Positions 1-8,513 of a stretch of DNA of 39,019 bases are shown one piece after another (position 1 is the first letter of the stretch; each line of letters starts with the position of its first letter). Both the position numbers and the translations under genes were made by a program. This DNA comes from Hymenobacter arizonensis (lineage in GTDB: Bacteria; Bacteroidota; Bacteroidia; Cytophagales; Hymenobacteraceae). The DNA is taken from the NCBI RefSeq assembly GCF_900115775.1, contig NZ_FOXS01000013.1, positions 1 to 39,019 on the forward strand, given 5' to 3'. Under the pieces are notes generated by a model. It was not told where the DNA came from and searched no databases. It was given only the letters and a program-made list of their open reading frames with translations.

Positions 1-1131
1 CATGCCGTAGAAGGTGTCGCTGGCGGGGTCGGCAACGGGCAAGCCGTCGAGCAGCAGGGAGTAGTAGTGCAGGCCCCGGCTCAGCGTGTCGGTGGTCACG
101 GTCCAGGTGCCGCTGCTGTCCTTCACCAGGTCGTACTTGCGCACCAGGTCCAGCTGCACCTGCTGCACGCCGGGGGCTTTGAGGTGAAACACGGCCCGGT
201 TGTCGGGCAGTATCTGGGGGTATTTAGCATTGCGCACGTTGGTGCTGGCCCGGGCGCCTAGCACGGTATAGGTGGGCAGCGCCGCCGCATCCACGGGCTT
301 AAACAGCTGCTGCGCGAACAGGTACAGCCCGTTTTTCCAGACCTTGAAGTCGTGCCCACCCGCTTCGAGGTAGTACACGTGCGGCACGTTGTGCTCGTAG
401 AGGTAGTCGTGCGTGCGCTGGCTGATGGGCAGCAGGCCGTCGGCGTCGCCGCACGAAAGCCAGAGCAGCTTCAGGAGCTTTTTGGCTTTGGCGGGGTCGG
501 GCACCAGCTGCTCGGGCAGCCTGGTGTTCGGGGCCGACGAGAAGCCCCCTACCCAGGCAAATTTATCGAGGTTGCCCAGCCCGAAGTTCAGCGACTGCCC
601 CCCGCCCATCGACAGGCCGGCCAGGGCCCGGTTCTCGCGGTTGGTGAGGGCCGGATAGTGCTTCTCGACGTAGGGAATGAGGTCGGTGAGCAGGTCTTTC
701 TCGAAGTTGGCAAAAGCAGCCACCTTGTCGGGCCCGTAGATATTGCCCACGGCGCGGTCGTCTTGCATGGCCCGGCCGTTGGGCATCACCACCAGCATGG
801 GCTGGAGCTGGCCGGCCGCGTAGAGGTTATCCAGAATCACCTGCGGGCGCCCGCCCTTGAGCCATTCCTTTTCGTCGCCGCCGATGCCGTGCAGCAAATA
901 CAGCACCGGGTACTTCTTCTTTTTGGAATAGCCCGGCGGCGTGTACACCAGCGCCTTGCGCACCGTGCCCACCGTTTTCGAGGTATAGCTGATGCTGTCC
1001 AGGCGACCGGTGGCGCTGCCCGCAACGGGCTGGTCGAAGCCCTGGGGTGCTTCCATCGCTGTTTTTTGGGCAGAAGCGATATTAGCGCTGAGCAAGGCAA
1101 TACCCAGGATAATGGAGAATACAGTTCTCAT
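1..1131 (-). CDS. CE1 feruloyl/acetyl-xylan esterase, copy 1 (3' end beyond the window)
   Basis: Alpha/beta-hydrolase esterase expected to release ferulate or acetate from arabinoxylan, exported. The frame is open from the ATG at 1131 to the left edge (377 codons seen, no stop). A signal peptide ends around residue 21 (ASAQ). The esterase module spans about residues 30-285: oxyanion region LLHGIGGDE, nucleophile elbow GLSMGGG with Ser174, acid Asp229 or Asp231 in CGDADG, and His260 in GGHDF. From about residue 310 an immunoglobulin-like CBM48/E-set module follows (FHLKAPG, then LLDGLPVADPASDTFYGM). In known CE1 proteins that ending is usually followed by another esterase module, so the full protein is probably CE1-CBM48-CE1 or similar. 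It is nearly the same gene as the one at 38151. It lies after the susD terminator, so it may have its own promoter. Substrate (ferulate or acetate) cannot be told from sequence alone. Confidence 0.88.
   Translation of the reverse strand, partial: MRTVFSIILGIALLSANIASAQKTAMEAPQGFDQPVAGSATGRLDSISYTSKTVGTVRKALVYTPPGYSKKKKYPVLYLLHGIGGDEKEWLKGGRPQVILDNLYAAGQLQPMLVVMPNGRAMQDDRAVGNIYGPDKVAAFANFEKDLLTDLIPYVEKHYPALTNRENRALAGLSMGGGQSLNFGLGNLDKFAWVGGFSSAPNTRLPEQLVPDPAKAKKLLKLLWLSCGDADGLLPISQRTHDYLYEHNVPHVYYLEAGGHDFKVWKNGLYLFAQQLFKPVDAAALPTYTVLGARASTNVRNAKYPQILPDNRAVFHLKAPGVQQVQLDLVRKYDLVKDSSGTWTVTTDTLSRGLHYYSLLLDGLPVADPASDTFYGM
263..1041 (-). repeat. Left arm of a 779-base (or longer) inverted repeat (CE1 copy 1)
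   Basis: Matches 38241-39019 in inverse orientation at 733 of 779 bases (hand count) with no gaps. The innermost end of the repeat is sharp: the signal-peptide coding parts diverge. The outer end is cut by the right edge of the window, where the last 95 bases are identical, so the repeat probably continues. Confidence 0.93.
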
Positions 1132-1186
1132 GGCTTGTGAAAAAGTGGTGCCCAGAGCGGCTGGACGCTCATGTGGGTTGCGTACC

Positions 1187-1240
1187 CAAAACAAAAGCGG
1201 CTCACTGCCTTGGAGAAAGCAGTGAGCCAGTCTTGTTTTG
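1187..1240 (-). terminator. Intrinsic terminator after susD copy 1
   Basis: Perfect 10-bp stem GGCTCACTGC / GCAGTGAGCC (1199-1208 and 1219-1228, 10-nt loop). An outer A/T stem (CAAAACAA 1187-1194 with TTGTTTTG 1233-1240) gives a T-rich run on the leftward transcript. It sits 14 bases beyond the susD stop and before the CE1 start, so it separates the two transcripts. The A/T flanks would let it work in either direction. Confidence 0.8.
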
Positions 1241-1253
1241 AAGCTGCTGGAAA

Positions 1254-2867
1254 TCAATAGCCGGGGTTTTGGGGCACCTTCCAGGATTGTGCGTCGTTGA
1301 GGGAAATGGGCAACAGCGGCGTAGGGTTCACCGAGGTTTCGGTAGCCACGTGCGACAGGGCCCGCGCCCGGACGTCGGCGGGCAGGGTGCCCATGTAGCG
1401 GCCCGTGCGAATCAGGTCCCAGAGGCGAAGCGACTCCTGTCCGAACTCGACCCGGCGCTCGTGCCAGATGGCGTCGAGCAGGGCCTGGCCCGACAAGCCG
1501 GTGGCCAGGTCCGGCAACGTTCCGGCAGGGGTGTTGGCCGGTGCGTAGGCCAGCGAGCCCAGCGTGGTGCCGGGCGGCCGGGTGGAGTTGCGGGCCCGCT
1601 GCCGTACCTGGTTTACGAGCGCCACTGCTTCGGTGCCCCGGTTGAGCCGTGCCGCAGCTTCGGCTTTCATCAACAGAATGTCGGCGTAGCGCATTTTGCG
1701 GATGTTCTGCGGGCCCGATTCTGGGGCGTTGGGGGCGATAATGGCCGCCTTGCGGTTGAAGTAGCCCGTGGCATTCTGCGTGAGGTCGACGGGGTTGAGG
1801 ATGCCCAGCACGATGTCGTTGTTCTTGATGACGGTGACTTCGAGGCGCGGGTCGTTGGGCTCAAACTCATCGACCAGGTTCTGCGTGGGGTTATTGAACC
1901 CGTAGCCAAACGTCCGGCGGTTGTTCTGAAAAATATTGCTGGTCGTGCCCACCGAGATGGGGCCGTAGCCGTCGTTGGAAGTGGCAAATTGAATCTCGAA
2001 CAGCGACTCGCTGCTGTTCTCGCCAATTTCCTGGTGAATGGCCGCATAGTTGGCCAGCAGGCTGTACTGGTTCGAGTTGATGACAGTGCTTGTGATGTCG
2101 TACACTTCCTGCCAGGTGTGGTTGTTGCCATTCACGGTGCCCAACTGGTACATAATGACGCGGGCCAGGTAGCCGTTGGCGGCGCCCTTGGTGGCCCGGC
2201 CGTTATCGGCGGCGGGGTAGCCGCTTTTTTCGGGCAGCAGGTCGGCGGCAGCCTTCAGGTCTTTCTCAATGAAAGCGTAGGTCTGGGCAATGGTAGCTCG
2301 GGTCACGTTGGGTGCCTCGGTGGGCGTCACGCTTTTCTCGAACAAAGGCACGCCCCCGAAGCCCTTCACCAGGTTAAAGTAGAAATAGGCCCGCAGGAAC
2401 AGGGCTTCGCCCTTCAGGCGCGCTTTCAGGGCCCCGTCGATGGTGCCCGAGTCGATGTTGTTAATTACCGTATTGGCCCGCGCAATGCCCGTAAAGCTGT
2501 GCACCCACAGCGTGGTCACGGGCGGGTTTGAAGGCGGAATGTTCCAGCTTTTGAGCTCAATCAGGGACAGGAAGTCGCTGGGCCCGCCGCCCCCCTTTTC
2601 GGAATCATCGCTCATCAGGTCGCCAAACATCCATTCGTAGGTCTGGGCCACGTACTGGCCGGTGGGGTCGCCCCACTTGGGGCCCTGGTCCCAGGCGGCC
2701 ACGTCGTACACGGCGTTGATGGCCTGCACGGCATTGGTCGGGTCTTTGAAAAGGTTTTCCTGGGTCGTGGTGCCCAGGGGCTCCTTGTCCAGAAAGTCGG
2801 TGCAGCCCGGAGCCAGGGCGGTGGTTAGCAGCAGGCCGAGCATTACGGCGGCGCGGGTGGGTTTCAT
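1254..2867 (-). CDS. SusD-like outer-membrane glycan-binding lipoprotein (pair 1)
   Basis: Surface lipoprotein that forms the lid of the SusC importer and binds xylan oligosaccharides (family knowledge). The chosen ATG at 2867 gives a 537-residue protein with a short basic start (MKPTR), a hydrophobic stretch and a lipobox ending APGC, with Cys22 as the lipidated residue. An ATG at 2885 would add six residues before the signal peptide, so it is less likely. SusD hallmarks: TDFLDKEPLG after the cysteine, TPR-like region with EALFLRAYFYFNLVKGFGGVPLF, the C-terminal segments IRKMRYADILLMKAEAAARL and RRVEFGQESLRLWDLIRTG, and the end LLPISLNDAQSWKVPQNPGY. It follows susC at 2892 by 24 bases (co-transcribed) and ends at a strong terminator. 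Confidence 0.96.
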   Translation of the reverse strand: MKPTRAAVMLGLLLTTALAPGCTDFLDKEPLGTTTQENLFKDPTNAVQAINAVYDVAAWDQGPKWGDPTGQYVAQTYEWMFGDLMSDDSEKGGGGPSDFLSLIELKSWNIPPSNPPVTTLWVHSFTGIARANTVINNIDSGTIDGALKARLKGEALFLRAYFYFNLVKGFGGVPLFEKSVTPTEAPNVTRATIAQTYAFIEKDLKAAADLLPEKSGYPAADNGRATKGAANGYLARVIMYQLGTVNGNNHTWQEVYDITSTVINSNQYSLLANYAAIHQEIGENSSESLFEIQFATSNDGYGPISVGTTSNIFQNNRRTFGYGFNNPTQNLVDEFEPNDPRLEVTVIKNNDIVLGILNPVDLTQNATGYFNRKAAIIAPNAPESGPQNIRKMRYADILLMKAEAAARLNRGTEAVALVNQVRQRARNSTRPPGTTLGSLAYAPANTPAGTLPDLATGLSGQALLDAIWHERRVEFGQESLRLWDLIRTGRYMGTLPADVRARALSHVATETSVNPTPLLPISLNDAQSWKVPQNPGY

Positions 2868-2891
2868 ATAAGTTAGGTAGGACATAATTGA

Positions 2892-5800
2892 TTAGAACTG
2901 CAGGTTGAAGCCCAGGCGGTAGGTGCGCGCCTGCGGGTAGTTGCCGTAGTCCACGCCGTAGGCCAGGGGGCTGTTGTAGAAAGCTGCGGTCGATATTTCG
3001 GGGTCGTAGCCCGTGTATTTGGTGAGCGTGAACACGTTATCGACCGAGACAAACACCCGGGCGCCGGTCAGCTTGGCCTTGCCCAGCAAACTCTGGGACA
3101 GCGTGTAGCCCAGCTCCATGTTGCGGGCGCGCAGGTAGCTGGCATCTTCCACGTAGCGGCTGCTGATGCGGTCGTTGCCGTTGGCGTCGGTTGAGGTTAC
3201 GCGGGGCTGGTTGCTGTTGGGGTTGCTGGGCGTCCAGCGGTCCATGCGGCTCGCGTAGAAGTTGCTCCACACGCCCACGAAGTCGGCCGACTTATTCAGG
3301 TTGAAGGCCGCGCCATTCAGGGCTTCGGCGCCCTGCACCCCGTAGAGCAACACCTTGAAGTCGAAGCCTGAGTAGCTCAGGTTAAGCGAGGCACCGTAGC
3401 TAAAGTCGGGGGTGCCGCTGCCGAGGTAGGTATTGTCGGCGGCCGTGATTACACCGTCGCCGTTGGTGTCCTGGTACCGCACATCACCGGGCTGCGCATT
3501 AGGCTGCACCTTCGTCCCGTCGGCGTTGGTGTAGGTGTCAATCTCGCCCTGGTTCCGAAAGATGCCCTGGGCCTGCAGGCCGTAGAAAAAGGCTATTTCG
3601 CGGCCCACATCGGTGAGGGTGGTGTTGCCGATTTGGGTGAGCACGTTGCCGCTGGCAATGGGGTTGCCGCCGCCCAGGCTGGTCACCACGTTGTTGATTT
3701 TGGTGAAGTTGACGCCTACGTTGTACTGCAGCTTGCCCACCTCGTTGCGGTAGTTCAGGGCCAACTCCAGGCCGCGGTTGCGCAGGGCGCCCACGTTGGC
3801 GCTGGCGGGGGCCTGGCCCACATAGTCGGGCACCGGCAGCAGGGCAATCATATCCTGGGTGCGGCGCTCAAAATAGTCGGCCGTCAACGACAGGTGGTTG
3901 TTGAACAACTCGGCATCCAGGCCCACGTCGGTAGTGACGGCCGTTTCCCACTTCAGGTCGGGGTTGTTAATCTGGCTGATGGCCAGGCCGGGGGCGGGCA
4001 CGCCGTTGAAGGAATAAGTCTGGTTGTTGCTGGCCACCGAGGCATAGCCATAGTTGGGGGCCGCGTTCTGGTTGCCCACCTGGCCGTAGCTAGCCCGCAG
4101 CTTCAGCACCGACAGGTAGCTCACGTCCTTGAGGAAGTTCTCGTTGGAGATGTTCCAGGCCGCACCCACCGACGGGAAGTACCCCTTGCGCACGGGTCCC
4201 AAAAACTTCGAGGTCTGGTCCAGGCGCAGGGTGCCCGTCACGAGGTAACGGTCGCGGAAATTATAGTTGGCGCGGCCGAAGTAGGAGAGCAAGCTGCCGT
4301 CGTACTGGCTGCTGCGCACCACGTTTGAGGTGCTGCGCGAGGCCGAAGCGTATTGCAGCGAGGCATCGGCCGGCACATTGAAGGCCGTGATGGAGATGCC
4401 GTTGCCGTAGCCGCGCTGGGCTTCCTGGCCGAGGGTGGCCGAAAAGGAGCTGTTGTCGGCAAAGGTCTTAGTGTAGTTGGCGTAATTCGACCACACCCAC
4501 GAGATGTTCTCGTTGCGCGTCTCGATGAGCGCGCTCTGGGCCCGCTGGTCTACCGGGCCGATGTAGTACTGCGGCTGGTATACTTTGGGGTGGTTGTTGA
4601 AGTAGTTGATGCCAAACGTGGAGCGGAACGACAGGCCTTTGATCAGCTCAATATCCAGGTAGCTGCTGCTGAATAGGTTGTTGTTTTGCGTCTTATTGTA
4701 CTTCTGCTCGTCAAGGTAGCGCGGCACGTTCAGCGCATTGCGCGTGATAACGTCTTCGTTGTAAGTGCCGTTGGGGCCGAACGGGTTGAGAATCGGGTTG
4801 GTTTGCAGGGCGTACTGCAACACCAGGTAGGGCTGCGCTCCTCCCTGGCCATCGCCGCTGCCCGTCTGGTTGTTGTTGGTAAACGTAGCCGCCACGCCTG
4901 CCTTGATGCGCTTGGTGAGCACGATGTCGTCATTCACCCGAATCACGAACTTCTTAAAGCCCGAATTCTTGATGATGCCGTCCTGCTGAAAGTAGCTGCC
5001 GCTCACCAAGTAGCGATTCTGCTCGGTGCCGCCCGAAGCCGACAGGCTGTAGTTGGTAATGAGGCCCTTCTGCGTGACCAAATCCTGGTAATCAACGCCC
5101 TCGGCGTTGGTTGCAATGGCGTTTTGCAGCTGCGGGGCGAAGTCGGGCAGCGCCCTCCCGGCGTTGGTGTAAGCCTCCGTCACAAGCGTCGCGTACTGGG
5201 CGGCGGTGGTAAGGGGCAGCGTGCGCCGAATCTGCTGGAAGCCCGTGTAGCCCGACAGGTTGAACTGCGTGGCGCCGGCCTTGCCGTGCTTGGTGGTGAT
5301 GAGCACCACACCGTTGGCCCCGCGCGAGCCGTAGATGGCCGTCGCGGAAGCATCTTTCAAAATTTCCGTCGATTCGATGTCGGCGGGCAGCAAAAAGCCA
5401 ATGTCGCTGGTCTGGATGCCGTCCACCACGTACAGCGGGTCGCTGTTGTTGATGGTGCCCACGCCGCGCACCCGGATGCGGGTGCCCGAGCCGGGCTGCC
5501 CGCTGTTGGAGGTCACCTCCACGCCGGCCACGCGGCCTTGCAGCGCCTGCACGGGGTCCGAAGTAGCTACCTGCGTCAGCTGGGCGCCGCTTACGGAAGC
5601 CACCGAACCCGTCAGGTCGCTTTTGCGCGCCGTGCCGTAGCCAATCACCACCACCTCGTTCAGGGCCTGCTTGTCTTCGGTCAGCGTTACGCGTAGGTCG
5701 CTGGTGGCCCCGGTCACGGGCACTTCCTGGCGCGCGTAGCCCACAAAGCTGAAGACCAGCACGCTGTTTTCGGGGGCCTGCAGCGTGAAGCTGCCATCCA

Positions 5801-6323
5801 GACTGGTGCCGGTGCCGGTAGAAGTGCCCTTCACTACCACGGTCACGCCCGGCATACCTTCCCCTCTGGCATCCACCACCCGCCCGGAAACCGTGACGTC
5901 CTGTCTACCGGAATCGATTGTGGAAAGGGACTCAGAAGGTGCGCGCAGCACCACGCGCTTATTATCTACTTCGTACTGGATTTTGAGCGGCGACAATACC
6001 TCGTCCAGCACCGCAAGCAAAGAGGCGTCCTGGGCATTGATGGTCACCTTGCGGTCGGCCCCCACCAGCTGTTGGCTGTAAACGAATCGGATGTTGGCCT
6101 GCTTCGCAATTTGGCTGAGCGTCTCCTTAATCGTTTTCGCCTCTACCCGTAAGGTGATTTTTTGCTCAAGCACGCCTTGCGACATTACCAGTCGCGCGGC
6201 ATTCGCGTTTGTCGCATCGAAATGCGCGCTTGCCGCTGCCGGCAAACTCACCATTGCTGTTTGCAGCATTAGAACTTTCACCCTGGACCAGAAAGGCGGC
6301 GGGAATTGTACTGTTTTTCTCAT
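2892..6323 (-). CDS. SusC-like TonB-dependent oligosaccharide transporter with STN signalling domain (pair 1)
   Basis: Outer-membrane 22-strand importer energised by TonB. It has 1143 residues: a signal peptide (cleavage about residue 33, AASA), an STN domain at about 55-126, a carboxypeptidase-D regulatory-like domain at about 145-213 (VSGRVVDARGEGMPGVTV), a TonB-box-like LNEVVVIGYG at about 221-230, the plug (GTRIRVRGVGTINNSDPLYVVDG, seen as separate blocks) and a long beta-barrel ending GFNLQF. The STN domain is the part that contacts a FecR anti-sigma factor, and fecR and an ECF sigma gene lie just upstream on the same strand. Substrate sensing and import are therefore probably coupled. 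The 139-bp gap to fecR holds a CAATCGATTG palindrome and a TGCGG-ttg-CCGCA inverted repeat, both possible control sites. Confidence 0.97.
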   Translation of the reverse strand: MRKTVQFPPPFWSRVKVLMLQTAMVSLPAAASAHFDATNANAARLVMSQGVLEQKITLRVEAKTIKETLSQIAKQANIRFVYSQQLVGADRKVTINAQDASLLAVLDEVLSPLKIQYEVDNKRVVLRAPSESLSTIDSGRQDVTVSGRVVDARGEGMPGVTVVVKGTSTGTGTSLDGSFTLQAPENSVLVFSFVGYARQEVPVTGATSDLRVTLTEDKQALNEVVVIGYGTARKSDLTGSVASVSGAQLTQVATSDPVQALQGRVAGVEVTSNSGQPGSGTRIRVRGVGTINNSDPLYVVDGIQTSDIGFLLPADIESTEILKDASATAIYGSRGANGVVLITTKHGKAGATQFNLSGYTGFQQIRRTLPLTTAAQYATLVTEAYTNAGRALPDFAPQLQNAIATNAEGVDYQDLVTQKGLITNYSLSASGGTEQNRYLVSGSYFQQDGIIKNSGFKKFVIRVNDDIVLTKRIKAGVAATFTNNNQTGSGDGQGGAQPYLVLQYALQTNPILNPFGPNGTYNEDVITRNALNVPRYLDEQKYNKTQNNNLFSSSYLDIELIKGLSFRSTFGINYFNNHPKVYQPQYYIGPVDQRAQSALIETRNENISWVWSNYANYTKTFADNSSFSATLGQEAQRGYGNGISITAFNVPADASLQYASASRSTSNVVRSSQYDGSLLSYFGRANYNFRDRYLVTGTLRLDQTSKFLGPVRKGYFPSVGAAWNISNENFLKDVSYLSVLKLRASYGQVGNQNAAPNYGYASVASNNQTYSFNGVPAPGLAISQINNPDLKWETAVTTDVGLDAELFNNHLSLTADYFERRTQDMIALLPVPDYVGQAPASANVGALRNRGLELALNYRNEVGKLQYNVGVNFTKINNVVTSLGGGNPIASGNVLTQIGNTTLTDVGREIAFFYGLQAQGIFRNQGEIDTYTNADGTKVQPNAQPGDVRYQDTNGDGVITAADNTYLGSGTPDFSYGASLNLSYSGFDFKVLLYGVQGAEALNGAAFNLNKSADFVGVWSNFYASRMDRWTPSNPNSNQPRVTSTDANGNDRISSRYVEDASYLRARNMELGYTLSQSLLGKAKLTGARVFVSVDNVFTLTKYTGYDPEISTAAFYNSPLAYGVDYGNYPQARTYRLGFNLQF

Positions 6324-6382
6324 GGGTTAAGTAGAGTAGTTTGTGGGAATCTGAGAAAGGGAAAAAGCGGTCAGGCTTTCTG

Positions 6383-6392
6383 CAATCGATTG
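6383..6392. promoter_or_regulatory. Palindrome CAATCGATTG upstream of susC, possible operator
   Basis: Perfect 10-base palindrome with a central CG, 60 bases upstream of the susC start. The central CpG and twofold symmetry fit LacI-family operators, and two LacI genes lie nearby. The same 10-mer occurs at 10233-10242 and 34349-34358 (inside genes), and a 9/10 match lies at 5911-5920. No binding protein is shown by the sequence. Confidence 0.35.
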
Positions 6393-6418
6393 TGTGGGGG
6401 TTGCCTCTTTATTGTTGA

Positions 6419-6431
6419 TGCGGTTGCCGCA
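6419..6431. promoter_or_regulatory. Short inverted repeat TGCGG-ttg-CCGCA between fecR and susC
   Basis: Perfect 5-bp inverted repeat with a 3-base spacer, extended by near-matching TTG/CAA flanks, about 95 bases upstream of susC. It could be an operator half-site pair or a weak processing hairpin between fecR and susC. It has no T-run, so a terminator is less likely. Confidence 0.3.
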
Positions 6432-6462
6432 CAATGTTCTGTTAATAAGTGAATTGTCTCAG

Positions 6463-7503
6463 CTATTCGCCGATTTGACTCTGGCAGCCAGTGCTGTGAA
6501 TGAGGATGCTGGCGTCGGCAAGGCTGTAGTAGGCACCCAACGACTTGCACAGCAAGCCCAGCTTTTCAAATAGGGGCTCGTCGTAGAAGGTGATGCTGAC
6601 CGTGCACTTGGCCAGCTTGGCTTTGTCGTACACGATGTCTACTCCGTAAGCTTTTTCCAGCGCGGTTAGCACTTCAACCACGGGCCGGTCTTCAAACTCC
6701 AAGGCCTGCGGCGCCAGCATCACCGGGCGGTCCACCAGCTCCTTTTTCAAGCGCTGCCGGGCCGCGGAGTACACCACTTGCTGGTTGGGCAGCAGCACCA
6801 CCCCGGTGGTAGCCGGGTGCGTGGGCGAGGCGTCGAGCTGCGCGCCTTCGCGTGCCTGCACGGCCACTTTTCCTTCCCGCACCGCCACCGAAGCGTCTTT
6901 GCTGCCGGCGTAGGCTTTCACCCGGAAGCTGGTGCCGAGCACAGTCGTCACGACTTGCTTGGTGAACACCAGGAACGGGCGCTGGGGGTTTTTGCTTACC
7001 TGAAAGTAGGCCTCGCCGTCCAGGTGCACTTCTCGCCGGGGGCCCGCAAAGGCCGTGGTGTAGCGCAGGCTACTGCCCGGGTGCAGGCTGATGCGGCTGC
7101 TGTCGGGCAGGCGGAAAGTCTGCACCTGTTGGGTCGGGTTGCTGCGGCGCGTCCAGCCCCCATCCGTGGTGGCAACCGTGTTTTGCCGGGAGGGCGCCCG
7201 GAACCGGCCGGTGCCAAGCACCAGCCATCCGATGCCGAAGGCGAGCAGGGCCAGTACCGCCGCCCAGCGATACGGCGCCGCTGGCCACATGGCCACCACC
7301 CGAGGCTCGGGTTCGGCCGCGCGACGGCTCATGAGCCGCGCCCAGATGGCTTGCTCCACTTCTTCCTTGTCGTAGCTGCGCAGGAGGGGGCCTTCCGCTT
7401 GTTCCAGCCGGTCGTACCAGCGTTCGACTACCGCTTGCTCCTCGGGCGTGCACCGGCCGTTGAGGTAGCGTTGCAGCAGTTTGTGAAATTCGGGTTCCGT
7501 CAC
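6463..7503 (-). CDS. FecR-family anti-sigma factor
   Basis: Inner-membrane anti-sigma protein that passes the signal from the STN domain of the SusC receptor to the ECF sigma factor. The GTG at 7503 is chosen because the protein then starts MTEPEFHKLLQRYLNG, the usual beginning of this family (346 residues). An ATG at 7542 would add 13 proline-rich residues of no clear family match. Order: cytoplasmic sigma-binding helix bundle (about 1-75, TPEEQAVVERWYD), one membrane segment (WAAVLALLAFGIGWLVLG, about 80-97), a periplasmic FecR domain (FRLPDSSRISLHPGSSLRY, DGEAYFQV) and a C-terminal DUF4974/STN-like region (LEFEDRPVVEVLTALEKAYG). It is flanked by sigma (upstream) and susC (downstream). Confidence 0.93.
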   Translation of the reverse strand: MTEPEFHKLLQRYLNGRCTPEEQAVVERWYDRLEQAEGPLLRSYDKEEVEQAIWARLMSRRAAEPEPRVVAMWPAAPYRWAAVLALLAFGIGWLVLGTGRFRAPSRQNTVATTDGGWTRRSNPTQQVQTFRLPDSSRISLHPGSSLRYTTAFAGPRREVHLDGEAYFQVSKNPQRPFLVFTKQVVTTVLGTSFRVKAYAGSKDASVAVREGKVAVQAREGAQLDASPTHPATTGVVLLPNQQVVYSAARQRLKKELVDRPVMLAPQALEFEDRPVVEVLTALEKAYGVDIVYDKAKLAKCTVSITFYDEPLFEKLGLLCKSLGAYYSLADASILIHSTGCQSQIGE

Positions 7504-7642
7504 GGGGCAGGGAGTTGGGCTGGCTGGATACCAGGAAGTCACCCAAGTCGCCGTTTACCCTCAACCAAACCGAATTTATTTTTTTTCGCGCCGCATGCTT
7601 CAGCATTTCGCGACATCAAGTAGCTTATTATCTGATGCTTGT

Positions 7643-8242
7643 CTATCTAATAAAAAATAACAAAGGCCAGGCCGTCAGCAGAAAATTGCGCAGATAGGAA
7701 CGCATGAGCTTGAGCGATTTCCGAAGGTGATACTCCACCGTTTTCTCTGACAGGTTCACGCGCACCGAGATTTGGGGAATGGTGTACTGCTCCAACCGGC
7801 TCAGCCGAAAGACTTCCTGGGTCTTTCCGGACAGGTTCTGCATGCCCGCGGCAAGCGCCTCGTTCAGCTCATTGAGCGCCACCGTGGCCTCGGTGCCGGC
7901 GTCAACATCGCTCAGGTTGAGGCGGCAGAAAAGCTCGTAGCTCGTCCGGACTTTCTCGGATTTGATGTAGTTGATGATGCGGTAGCGAATAGCCGAGAAC
8001 AAGTAGGGACTCAGCTGCAGAATTTGGGCGCTGCTGCGTTTGTTCCAAAGGTTTTCAAACAAGTCCTGGACCAGTTCTTCGGCCGCTTCTTTGCTTTTCA
8101 ACTTTCCGTACGCCACGGTAAAAAGTTGGTAGCTATAACGTTTATATATTTCTGCAAAAGCTCTTTCATCGCTCGCCTGCACTGCCTCCAGAAGGGCAGC
8201 ATCCGGCCAGGAAGAATAGTTTGGTAGAGCAGCAGATTTCAC
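7643..8242 (-). CDS. ECF-type RNA polymerase sigma-70 factor (Bacteroidota type)
   Basis: Extracytoplasmic-function sigma factor, 199 residues, expected to direct transcription of the downstream susC/susD when freed by FecR. Region 2 spans about residues 29-95 (FAEIYKRYSYQLFTVAYG, EELVQDLFENLWNKR, SPYLFSAIRYRIINY). Region 4 spans about 138-190 with a helix-turn-helix (YTIPQISVRVNLSEKTVEYH). The C-terminus ends in a hydrophobic tail, LLTAWPLLFFIR, which is a common quirk of this group. The ATG at 8242 follows an A/T-rich stretch, as is usual for translation starts in this phylum. The gene leads the sigma-fecR-susC-susD set. The target promoter cannot be defined from one locus. Confidence 0.95.
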   Translation of the reverse strand: MKSAALPNYSSWPDAALLEAVQASDERAFAEIYKRYSYQLFTVAYGKLKSKEAAEELVQDLFENLWNKRSSAQILQLSPYLFSAIRYRIINYIKSEKVRTSYELFCRLNLSDVDAGTEATVALNELNEALAAGMQNLSGKTQEVFRLSRLEQYTIPQISVRVNLSEKTVEYHLRKSLKLMRSYLRNFLLTAWPLLFFIR

Positions 8243-8369
8243 ACAAATTAAATTTTAAGAGAAGCTACGAGTAACAGCAAATAGACAGTTGAATGTCAAA
8301 TTAGTTCTAACCTTTCAGTCACTCCACTCACCTCGCTTTTGGTGCTATTGCCGCGTATGAAACAAGTAG

Positions 8370-8391
8370 AATCAATTAGTAATGATTGATT
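8370..8391. promoter_or_regulatory. AATCAAT / ATTGATT inverted repeat upstream of the sigma gene
   Basis: Seven-base inverted repeat (8370-8376 and 8385-8391) with an 8-base spacer in the A/T-rich, non-coding 271-bp gap between the LacI stop and the sigma start. It lies about 130 bases before the sigma ATG, where an operator or promoter element is plausible. I found no convincing TAnnTTTG box here. Confidence 0.3.
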
Positions 8392-8513
8392 TTGCTTGAA
8401 TCACAGCATGGCTGTTTGTCATCGTTTCAACTACTGGCTGAGTAGAACACCTGGCCGTGGTCAGAAGGTTGGTCTTATCGAATCTGTTTACTCCTACTTG
8501 CTTAACATTGCCC

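Noticed and set aside
352..1140. Plus-strand open frame across the left esterase
   Set aside because: It is the complement of a recognisable CE1 coding frame with catalytic motifs; the plus-strand product has no family features.
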